Source: Lachnospiraceae bacterium (GTDB lineage: Bacteria; Bacillota; Clostridia; Lachnospirales; Lachnospiraceae). From it: a stretch of 41,241 bases of DNA. Shown piece by piece: positions 1 to 8,583 of this stretch. The DNA lies in NCBI GenBank assembly GCA_017938145.1, contig JAGBCB010000024.1, positions 1-41,241 on the forward strand, read 5' to 3'. Within the stretch, counting starts at the first letter, position 1. Each line of letters starts with the position of its first letter. Made by a program: the position numbers and the translations under genes. A model generated the notes under the pieces. The model was not told the origin of the DNA. It did no database searches and was given only the letters and a program-made list of their open reading frames with translations.

Positions 1-136
1 AAGCTGGGATATACATCCATGCTTGACTATTACCTAATAGTTCGTGAAAACTAAAGAACCGCCGTATACGAGAACCGTACGTACGGTGGTGTGAGAGGTC
101 GGGAAAATTTATTTCAAATTTTCCCTCCTACTCGAT
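1..136 (+). mobile_element. group II intron, 3' end (domains V and VI)
   Basis: Only the 3' end of the intron lies in the window. Domain V is visible at 58-90: a nine-pair lower stem (58-66 with 82-90), a two-base bulge (80-81), then a short four-pair upper stem capped by a small loop. Domain VI follows as a perfect ten-pair stem (101-110 with 116-125). Position 130 is an unpaired A seven bases from the end, the expected branch point, and the element ends in AT at 135-136, matching the usual AY terminus. The intron is on the plus strand, antisense to cysK. No reverse transcriptase is visible; it would lie upstream of the window. The class is not assigned. Confidence 0.85.
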
Positions 137-1062
137 TAAAACAGTTCGGTAGAAAGGTAACGGTCACCGGAATCCGGCAGGATAACAACAATGGTTTTAC
201 CTGCGTTTTCTTCCCTCTTTGCAACTTCGATGGCAGCGTAAAGGGCTGCACCGGAGGAAATACCTACAAGGACTCCTTCCTTCTTGCCAACCCATCTGCC
301 GCCTTCGAAAGCATCTTCGTTGGTAACCTGAATAATTTCATCATATACGTCTGTATTTAATATTTCAGGAATAAAGCCTGCACCGATGCCTTGAATAGCA
401 TGAGCACCGGCTTTTCCACCGGAAAGAACCGGAGAGGAAGCCGGCTCTACAGCAACTACTTTAATTTCCGGATTTCTGGATTTTAAATATTCGCCGGTGC
501 CGGTAATGGTGCCGCCGGTACCCACGGTAGCTACAAGAATATCTACGTTGCCGTCGGTGTCTTCATAAATTTCAGGACCGGTGGATTCGAAATGAGCCAT
601 TGGATTTACCGGGTTAACAAACTGTCCGGCAACGAAGCCTCCGGGTAATTCTTTTGCTAATTCCTCTGCCTTTTCGATGGCTCCTGCCATACCCTTTTTG
701 CCGTCGGTAAGTACCAGTTCTGCGCCATAAGCAGCAATGAGTTTGCGGCGTTCCTCAGACATGGTATCCGGCATAACGATGATGGTACGGTAGCCTTTTG
801 CGGTAGCAACCATAGCCAGGCCGATACCGGTGTTACCGGAGGTTGGCTCGATGATAACAGAATCCGTGGTGAGTTTTCCGCTTTTTTCTGCATCTTCAAT
901 CATAGCTTTGCCTACACGGTCTTTGATGGAACCTGCCGGGTTTAAGTATTCTAATTTTGCCAAAAGCTTTGCTTTTAAGCCGAATTCTTTTTCTATATGA
1001 GTAAGTTCCAGTAATGGAGTTTTGCCGATGAGCTGGTCGGCAGATGTATAAATTTTTGCCAT
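136..1062 (-). CDS. cysK: cysteine synthase A (O-acetylserine sulfhydrylase)
   Basis: This cytoplasmic PLP enzyme makes cysteine from O-acetylserine and sulfide (EC 2.5.1.47). The protein has 308 residues, the normal family length. The PLP lysine lies in NPAGSIKDR (K47), the substrate loop is PTSGNTGIG (about 73-81), the phosphate loop is [10 protein letters not shown], and the C-terminal motif is [11 protein letters not shown]. The start is set by AAGGAG seven bases upstream and by the [17 protein letters not shown] beginning. The last two bases before the intron supply TA of the stop codon and the intron's final base (136) supplies the third base, so the intron inserted exactly at the gene end. 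The original protein may have been the same or slightly longer. The gene is transcribed alone from a good promoter. Confidence 0.95.
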   Translation of the reverse strand: MAKIYTSADQLIGKTPLLELTHIEKEFGLKAKLLAKLEYLNPAGSIKDRVGKAMIEDAEKSGKLTTDSVIIEPTSGNTGIGLAMVATAKGYRTIIVMPDTMSEERRKLIAAYGAELVLTDGKKGMAGAIEKAEELAKELPGGFVAGQFVNPVNPMAHFESTGPEIYEDTDGNVDILVATVGTGGTITGTGEYLKSRNPEIKVVAVEPASSPVLSGGKAGAHAIQGIGAGFIPEILNTDVYDEIIQVTNEDAFEGGRWVGKKEGVLVGISSGAALYAAIEVAKREENAGKTIVVILPDSGDRYLSTELF

Positions 1063-1117
1063 GAGAATCTCCTTATCAAATATAAACTTTATTTTGGTAA
1101 ATCATTAAATTATATTT

Positions 1118-1146
1118 ATTCTAACGCAGAAATTTCGTGCTGTAAA
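1118..1146 (-). promoter_or_regulatory. sigma-A-type promoter of cysK
   Basis: On the minus strand TTTACA (1141-1146) is followed after 17 bases by TAGAAT (1118-1123), about 55 bases before the cysK start. No T-box or S-box leader is evident in the short 5' UTR. Confidence 0.6.
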
Positions 1147-1252
1147 TGATAAAATTAATATTTCGTTAACATTTCCCCAACATTTCAAAAATATTCACTT
1201 GTTAGAATAAGGCCATAAAATGAAACACAAAAAAGAAAAGGAGAAATTCAAA

Positions 1253-1633
1253 ATGGAAAAGAAAAATTTTATTAAGTTAGTATTAGGCGTAGTTGGTGGT
1301 TTATTATTCTCTCTCGGTATGTGTATGTGCCTGCTTCCTGAGTGGAACATGTTTACCGCAGGTGTTGTTTTTGCGGCAGTAGGTGCTCTTGTTCTTTTGG
1401 TAACTTTGATTGTGCATTGCAAGCAGTCCGGTAAAAAGATTAAGCTTCCAAGTGCAAAGGTTGTGTTAAAGACTCTTTACGGCGTGTGCGCTACCTTGGT
1501 ATTTGGGCTTGGAATGTGTATGGTTATGGTATTTGAAGGCATGATGATCTGGGGCATTTTAATTGGTATCATCGGTATTGTGTTACTGCTGTTCCTGATT
1601 CCGATGTGCTTCGGTTTTAAGAAAGCAGAGTAA
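1253..1633 (+). CDS. small four-helix membrane protein with internal duplication
   Basis: The 126-residue protein is almost entirely hydrophobic, with about four predicted membrane segments. The two halves are alike: each has a GG/AT-L-F-LGMCM stretch followed by a short polar loop and a second hydrophobic helix, so it looks like an internally duplicated two-helix unit. The ATG at 1253 is preferred over the one at 1220 because AAAAGGAG (1237-1243) is spaced nine bases from it, and the upstream reading would add only a lysine-rich extension. It lies between cysK (divergent) and eno (same strand, 85 bases downstream). I recognise no named family and propose no function. Confidence 0.7.
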   Translation: MEKKNFIKLVLGVVGGLLFSLGMCMCLLPEWNMFTAGVVFAAVGALVLLVTLIVHCKQSGKKIKLPSAKVVLKTLYGVCATLVFGLGMCMVMVFEGMMIWGILIGIIGIVLLLFLIPMCFGFKKAE

Positions 1634-1694
1634 TATTTTTTTCTCCGGCGGGCATACTGTTAGACAGGATAGGAAAATTCTATCATATATGTAA

Positions 1695-3516
<1,822 letters not shown>

Positions 3517-3613
3517 ATAAATTACTCCTTTTCCTATGTTGTAAGCAGATTATAGCATATTGACCACTAAAAGAAAATGGGACCGGCATAAAATTAACAA
3601 TTACTTTACAAGA

Positions 3614-4495
3614 TTAGGCTTTCATATCTCTTCTTGCTAATAATTCCTTATATTCCTTCGGGGACATGCCATACTCTTTTTTGAATGCCCGGTAGAAGCT
3701 GGAGTAATCGGAAAATCCGCATCGGAGGGATGCTTCCATAATATCTGCATTGGAAAGAATGGCATCTTTGCATTGCTCTAAACGTTTTTTGGTAATATAT
3801 TGATGTACTGACATCCCCAGATTTTCTTTAAAAACATGGGCAATATGGTATTTGTTGACAAAAAATTCAGTGGACAGACGTTCCAGGGATAAATCTTCCT
3901 CTAAGTGCCCTTCAATAAAGAAAATCAGGTTTTGGTAAAGGCTCAGTTCCTCCTTTGGCGTAGCCGGATGCTCCTGTTCATATACGGTACGGTTTACGTG
4001 GAGAAGTAAATCGTTGATACACAAAGAAATCTTTGCTTCTTTACCGAAGCGGTTGAAATGAATTTCCTCCAGAATCTGAAATACCTTTGACTTAATGGTA
4101 TTGAAGGAAATTGCATCATAGTGATAGATATATTGTTTTGTAATGGAAACGTGCTGCATCAGGTAACCGTAGTCGGAAGATAGCTGCATTAACTGGCTAC
4201 AGTACTCCCGGGTAATCCAGAACACAATACGCTGGTACGGAAGCTCTTCATTTTTTAATTCGATATGGTGTTTTACCATGGGTGGTATCAGAATCATGTC
4301 TCCCGGTTTTAAATCGTAGGAAGAATGATTGATTTCGATGGACGCTTCTCCACCCAGGAAAAAATAGAACTCATAATAATCGTGGGTATGATTCTTCTGC
4401 TTGGACATATGGGTATCGTCATAGTAATATATTTCAAAGTCTTTAGACAGCATATACTGGCGGGGACTGAAAGTGGTGCGCAGATATTTTTTCAT
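3614..4495 (-). CDS. AraC-family transcriptional regulator (cupin plus double HTH)
   Basis: The 293-residue protein has an N-terminal cupin-like sensing half (HTHDYYEFYFFLGG and LKPGDMILIPPMVKHH at about 37-76) and a C-terminal AraC DNA-binding half (about 190-290). The two helix-turn-helix units are around FVNKYHIAHVFKENLG and CGFSDYSSFYRAFKKEYGMSPKEY. It is divergent from uxuA, with 201 bases between them, and is likely the local activator of hexuronate catabolism. That link is from position only. AAAGGAG lies about 11 bases before the ATG, slightly far. A candidate promoter on the minus strand is TTGCAA (4552-4557), 17 bases, TAAACT (4529-4534). Confidence 0.9.
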   Translation of the reverse strand: MKKYLRTTFSPRQYMLSKDFEIYYYDDTHMSKQKNHTHDYYEFYFFLGGEASIEINHSSYDLKPGDMILIPPMVKHHIELKNEELPYQRIVFWITREYCSQLMQLSSDYGYLMQHVSITKQYIYHYDAISFNTIKSKVFQILEEIHFNRFGKEAKISLCINDLLLHVNRTVYEQEHPATPKEELSLYQNLIFFIEGHLEEDLSLERLSTEFFVNKYHIAHVFKENLGMSVHQYITKKRLEQCKDAILSNADIMEASLRCGFSDYSSFYRAFKKEYGMSPKEYKELLARRDMKA

Positions 4496-4600
4496 GTTCC
4501 GGAGAACTCCTTTCCGTATTTTATTTTGAGTTTAACACAAAACCGCAACTTTTGCAATGTCCACAACAATGCTGCCAATGGGAAATTTTTTGAAATGAGG

Positions 4601-4670
4601 TATAATGTATACAAGTGGCGGAAATATTGATATTACCGCACTTTACTTGAAAAACAAACAAAAAGTAAAG
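4601..4670 (+). promoter_or_regulatory. uxuA promoter -10, GTATAC palindrome and 5'-UTR inverted repeats
   Basis: A perfect TATAAT stands at 4601-4606 without a good -35, as expected for an activator-dependent promoter. TGTATACA (4606-4613) overlaps the expected start site and matches 10 of 12 bases of the palindrome beside the GntR gene (11654-11665). Two inverted repeats follow in the predicted leader: an imperfect one at 4614-4642 and a perfect eight-base one, CTTTACTT (4641-4648) with AAGTAAAG (4663-4670). The second shares two bases with the first, so they may compete. Confidence 0.5.
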
Positions 4671-4696
4671 CAAAACGAAAGCGAGGGTATATACTT

Positions 4697-5770
4697 ATGG
4701 AAATGACATTAAGATGGTATGGTTCTAAGTTTGACACTGTTACATTAAAGCAGATCAGACAGATTCCTGGTGTGCATGGGGTTATCACCACATTGTATGA
4801 CACAGCTCCTGGTGAGGTTTGGAGCAGAGAGCGTATCCGTGCCCTGAAGGATGAGGTTGCTGCGGCAGGACTTCATATTGCAGGTATTGAAAGTGTAAAT
4901 ATTCACGATGCAATCAAGACAGGTGCTCCGGAAAGAGAGCAGTATATTGCAAACTATATTGAAACATTAGAAAATTTAGGTAAGGAAGACATTCATCTGG
5001 TATGCTACAACTTCATGCCTGTATTTGACTGGACACGTACCGAGTTGGCCCGTATGAGACCGGACGGTTCCACAGTTCTTGCTTACACTCAGGAAGCAGT
5101 TGACGCTATCAATCCTGAAAAGATGTTTGAATCCATCGCAGGCGACATGAACGGTACTGTTATGCCGGGCTGGGAGCCGGAGCGTATGGCAAGAGTTAAG
5201 GAGCTTTTCGAAGAGTATAAGGATGTTACCGATGAAAAGTTATTCGAAAACTTAAAGTACTTCTTAGAGAAGATTATGCCGGTTTGTGATAAGTACGACA
5301 TCAACATGGCAATTCATCCGGACGATCCTGCATGGAGCGTATTCGGTCTTCCGCGTATCATCATCAACAAGAAGAATATTCTCCGTATGATGCAGATGGT
5401 GGACAACCCTCATAACGGTGTTACCTTCTGTTCCGGTTCCTACGGTACAAACTTAGACAATGACCTTCCGGACATGATCCGCTCCTTAAAGGGCAGAATC
5501 CACTTTGCACATGTTCGTAACTTAAAGTTCAACAGCCCAACCGATTTCGAAGAAGCTGCTCATCTGTCCGCAGACGGTACCTTCGATATGTACGAAATCA
5601 TGAAGGCTCTTTACGATATCGGCTTCACAGGTCCTATCCGTCCTGACCACGGCCGTATGATTTGGGATGAAGTTGCTATGCCTGGTTATGGTTTATACGA
5701 CAGAGCACTTGGCGCAACTTACCTCAACGGTCTTTGGGAAGCAATTGAAAAGAGTTCCACAAGAAAGTAA
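4697..5770 (+). CDS. uxuA: mannonate dehydratase
   Basis: UxuA dehydrates D-mannonate to 2-keto-3-deoxy-D-gluconate (EC 4.2.1.8) in glucuronate catabolism, in the cytoplasm. The 357-residue length fits the family, a TIM-barrel metal enzyme. Recognisable blocks are LRWYGSKFDTVTLKQIRQIPGV at the start, AIHPDDP, FCSGSYGTN, HFAHVRN and RPDHGRM towards the end. They carry the conserved histidine, cysteine and aspartate metal-site residues. The ribosome site is weak (GAGGG, about nine bases away). uxuB follows after 27 bases, so the two form an operon. No uxaC (glucuronate isomerase) is present, so that step must be encoded elsewhere. Confidence 0.95.
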   Translation: MEMTLRWYGSKFDTVTLKQIRQIPGVHGVITTLYDTAPGEVWSRERIRALKDEVAAAGLHIAGIESVNIHDAIKTGAPEREQYIANYIETLENLGKEDIHLVCYNFMPVFDWTRTELARMRPDGSTVLAYTQEAVDAINPEKMFESIAGDMNGTVMPGWEPERMARVKELFEEYKDVTDEKLFENLKYFLEKIMPVCDKYDINMAIHPDDPAWSVFGLPRIIINKKNILRMMQMVDNPHNGVTFCSGSYGTNLDNDLPDMIRSLKGRIHFAHVRNLKFNSPTDFEEAAHLSADGTFDMYEIMKALYDIGFTGPIRPDHGRMIWDEVAMPGYGLYDRALGATYLNGLWEAIEKSSTRK

Positions 5771-5797
5771 TTCCTTAAAATTTGGAGGATCAGAAAA

Positions 5798-7408
5798 ATG
5801 ATTTTAAGTAAATCCGGCTTAGAAAATAAGGCGCAGTGGGAAGTAGCAGGTTATGCACTTCCTAAGTTTGACAGAGAAGCAGTTACAAAAGCTACCAAGG
5901 AAAATCCTTTCTGGATTCATTTTGGTGCAGGTAATATTTTCCGTGCTTTTCAGGCAAACGTAATGCAGAACCTGTTAAATGATGGTTCCTTCGACAGAGG
6001 CCTCATTGTAGCAGAAGGCTTCGACTACGAAATCGTGCAGAAGATGAACCGTCCGCACGACGACTACACCATTCTTGTTACTTTAAAGGCAAACGGTTCC
6101 ATAGAAAAGACCGTTGTCGGCAGCGTAGTGGAGTCCTGCATTTTAGATTCCGAAGACACAGCAGAGTATGACCGCTTAAAGGAAATTTTCACAAAGAAGT
6201 CCCTGCAGATGGTATCCTTCACTATTACCGAAAAGGGTTACAGCCTGGTAAACGGTAAGGGCGAATTACTTCCTGCAGTAGAGGCAGACTTTGTGGCAGG
6301 TCCTGCTAAGCCTGCAAGCTACATCGGTAAGGTGGCATCCCTGCTTTACACCCGTTATTTAAACGGTGCTACACCAATTGCCATGGTAAGTATGGACAAC
6401 TGTTCCCATAACGGCGACAAGTTATACGCAGCCATCAATGCATTTGCTGAAAAGTGGACCGAGAACGGCACTGCAGAAGCAGGCTTCCTCGGCTACATTA
6501 ACGATAAGAACAAGGTTTCCTTCCCTTGGTCCATGATTGATAAAATCACACCAAGACCGGATGCTTCCGTAGAAGAAATTTTAAATAAGGATGGCATTGA
6601 GGGATTAGAGCCTGTTATCACATCCAAGAACACTTACGTTGCTCCTTTTGTAAACGCAGAAGAATGTGAGTATCTGGTAATTGAAGACTGGTTCCCAAAT
6701 GGCAGACCTGCACTTGAAAAGGGCGGCTTAATGTTTACCGACCGTGAAACTGTAGATAAGGTCGAGAAGATGAAGGTTTGTACCTGCTTAAATCCTCTTC
6801 ACACCGCACTGGCTGTTTATGGATGCTTACTTGGCTATGACAAGATTTCCGAAGAAATGAAGGACGCAGAGCTTGTTAAGTTAGTAGAAACCATCGGTTA
6901 TGTGGAAGGTCTTCCTGTAGTAGTAAATCCGGGCGTGCTTGATCCAAAGGAATTTATCGATACCGTACTTAAGGTTCGTATTCCTAACCCATTTATGCCT
7001 GACACCCCACAGAGAATCGCTACCGATACTTCCCAGAAGTTAGCAATTCGTTTTGGTGAAACCATCAAGAATTACATTGCTTCTCCTGACAAGAACGTAG
7101 CAGACTTAAAGCTGATTCCTCTCGTATTTGCCGGCTGGTTAAGATACCTCATGGCTGTGGATGATGAAGGCAACAAGTTTGAATTAAGTCCTGACCCGCT
7201 GCTTGACACCGTTTGCCCATATGTAGCAGACATCAAGTTTGGCGATACCGACGTAGAAGCTAAGATTAAACCTGTGCTTGAAAATGCAAAGATTTTCGGT
7301 GTAAACCTGTACGAAGCAGGTCTTGCAGATTTAGTTTGCAAGTACTTTACCGAACTCATTGCAGGTAAGGGCGCAGTAAGAGAAACCTTAAAGAAATATA
7401 CACGTTAA
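5798..7408 (+). CDS. uxuB: fructuronate reductase / mannitol dehydrogenase family
   Basis: This NAD-dependent oxidoreductase is expected to interconvert D-fructuronate and D-mannonate (EC 1.1.1.57), supplying the UxuA substrate. The 536-residue protein has the N-terminal nucleotide-binding start HFGAGNIFRAFQ (about 41-52) and a C-terminal mannitol-dehydrogenase domain with the active-site stretch KMKVCTCLNPLHTALAVYG. Related polyol dehydrogenases share this fold; the assignment to fructuronate rests on the immediately adjacent uxuA. GGAGG lies ten bases before the ATG. The gene ends at a strong terminator, so uxuAB is a two-gene operon. Confidence 0.92.
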   Translation: MILSKSGLENKAQWEVAGYALPKFDREAVTKATKENPFWIHFGAGNIFRAFQANVMQNLLNDGSFDRGLIVAEGFDYEIVQKMNRPHDDYTILVTLKANGSIEKTVVGSVVESCILDSEDTAEYDRLKEIFTKKSLQMVSFTITEKGYSLVNGKGELLPAVEADFVAGPAKPASYIGKVASLLYTRYLNGATPIAMVSMDNCSHNGDKLYAAINAFAEKWTENGTAEAGFLGYINDKNKVSFPWSMIDKITPRPDASVEEILNKDGIEGLEPVITSKNTYVAPFVNAEECEYLVIEDWFPNGRPALEKGGLMFTDRETVDKVEKMKVCTCLNPLHTALAVYGCLLGYDKISEEMKDAELVKLVETIGYVEGLPVVVNPGVLDPKEFIDTVLKVRIPNPFMPDTPQRIATDTSQKLAIRFGETIKNYIASPDKNVADLKLIPLVFAGWLRYLMAVDDEGNKFELSPDPLLDTVCPYVADIKFGDTDVEAKIKPVLENAKIFGVNLYEAGLADLVCKYFTELIAGKGAVRETLKKYTR

Positions 7409-7413
7409 AATGG

Positions 7414-7464
7414 AAAATGCCACCCAAGACCCGCTCAGCGCTGACGGTCATTGGGTGGCATTTT
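7414..7464. terminator. bidirectional terminator after uxuB, with a structured loop
   Basis: A perfect 14-base stem (7414-7427 with 7451-7464) beginning AAAATGCCACCC is flanked by A and T runs and can serve uxuB and the convergent lipoprotein gene. The loop (7428-7449) is itself an imperfect palindrome centred on CAGCGCTG. It matches the reverse complement of 8513-8534 at 21 of 22 positions. Confidence 0.9.
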
Positions 7465-7513
7465 AATTTTATATTACGGGAAATAAGTTTTGTAAAACAA
7501 TTTTCAATTTGAT

Positions 7514-8386
7514 TTACTTAACAACAATAGTTGCCTGGCTTTCATCGACAGTCACTTCGCCAGCGGCAGTATATTCCTGGCCGTCGGCAGTGATGGTAAT
7601 GTTGCCGCCGCGGATCAGGAGGTTTTCTTCGCTTTCGATACCATCCTTGTTAGCAGTGATGGTAATTGTGCCGCCGCTGATATCACAGGTTTCGTTGGTG
7701 TGGATACCGTCTCTGGCTGCGTTAATAATCAGGGTTCCGTTTTCGATGTTTAAATCATCGGAGGCCTTAATGCCGTGACCCAACTGGGAGGTAACGGTTA
7801 AGGCACCGCTGCCTTTAATTTCTAAATCATCTTTAGAATAGATGGCGCCTTCTTCGGTACCTTTGGAGGTAATGGTGTTGGAAGTACCTTTTTCCATGGT
7901 AATGAAGGTTTTATCGGACTGTTCAACAAAAATGGCAGAATCATTATTACAGGTAATGGATGCGTTGGATAGACGAAGCTTTACACGTTCTGTGGTGGAA
8001 ACAACAATTTTGCCGTTATCCAGAGTTCCGGTTACGGTGAAATCACCACCGGCGGTAATGCGGATAATATTACCGTCTACGGCAACGCCGGTTCCGGAAA
8101 CCTGCAGAGTAGATAAATTGATGGTACCCAGATTGGATTTCCATTCTTCGCCCGGAACAGGTGTAGCAACCGGAGCGGTAGTTTCTGTCGGTGCCGGTGT
8201 GTTTTCCGGTGCGGCATTTGTCGGTGCAGGAGTGCTTTCGGAATCCGGTGCATTGGTAGGAACCGGTGCTTCGGTTTCCTGCGGTAATGTGGTAGGCTCG
8301 ATATTTCCTGTGGAACTTTGACCGCATCCTGTCATGGCCAGAAGGGAATATATAGTTACTGCAATCAGAATTTTCTTTTTTAACAT
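7514..8386 (-). CDS. carbohydrate-binding-domain lipoprotein (DUF4353-like beta-helix)
   Basis: The 290-residue protein starts with a lipoprotein signal peptide ending LLAMTGC (lipidated Cys21). A linker rich in Thr, Pro, Ala and Glu follows (about 28-78). The rest is a series of short beta-helical repeats: I-x-GG-x-I-T-I-T-A with recurring DGI/HGI-K/H/E turns. This matches the family usually labelled carbohydrate-binding domain-containing (DUF4353); the label is from memory and binding is not demonstrated. AGGAGG precedes the ATG by about ten bases. It is a single-gene unit with its own promoter and a terminator on each side, in a polysaccharide-use locus, so a surface glycan-related role is plausible. 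Confidence 0.8.
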   Translation of the reverse strand: MLKKKILIAVTIYSLLAMTGCGQSSTGNIEPTTLPQETEAPVPTNAPDSESTPAPTNAAPENTPAPTETTAPVATPVPGEEWKSNLGTINLSTLQVSGTGVAVDGNIIRITAGGDFTVTGTLDNGKIVVSTTERVKLRLSNASITCNNDSAIFVEQSDKTFITMEKGTSNTITSKGTEEGAIYSKDDLEIKGSGALTVTSQLGHGIKASDDLNIENGTLIINAARDGIHTNETCDISGGTITITANKDGIESEENLLIRGGNITITADGQEYTAAGEVTVDESQATIVVK

Positions 8387-8421
8387 AATGGAATATCCTC
8401 CTATTTCTAAAACATAAAACC

Positions 8422-8450
8422 AGTATACCAGTGTCGGGGGAAAAAGTAAA
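8422..8450 (-). promoter_or_regulatory. promoter of the carbohydrate-binding lipoprotein gene
   Basis: On the minus strand TTTACT (8445-8450), 17 bases, then TATACT (8422-8427) with an extended TGG before it. ACTGGT is directly repeated around the -10, a possible operator. Confidence 0.6.
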
Positions 8451-8491
8451 TAAGCTTTCAGAAATACTTCATTTCAGCATAAATGAAACAT

Positions 8492-8554
8492 AAAAAAAGG
8501 ATATCGTTCCAAGACCGTCAGCGGTGAGCGGGTCAGGAACGATATCCTTTTTTT
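8492..8554. terminator. terminator after the GH2 gene, sharing a loop with 7428-7449
   Basis: A 19-base stem (8492-8510 with 8536-8554) has A and T runs at its base, and the pairing can be extended outward through GAAACATAA and TTATGTTTC. It serves the GH2 gene on the minus strand. The loop 8513-8534 is the near-exact reverse complement of the loop in the 7414-7464 terminator. Confidence 0.9.
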
Positions 8555-8583
8555 CTTATGTTTCTTTAATGATTAAAAAGAAG

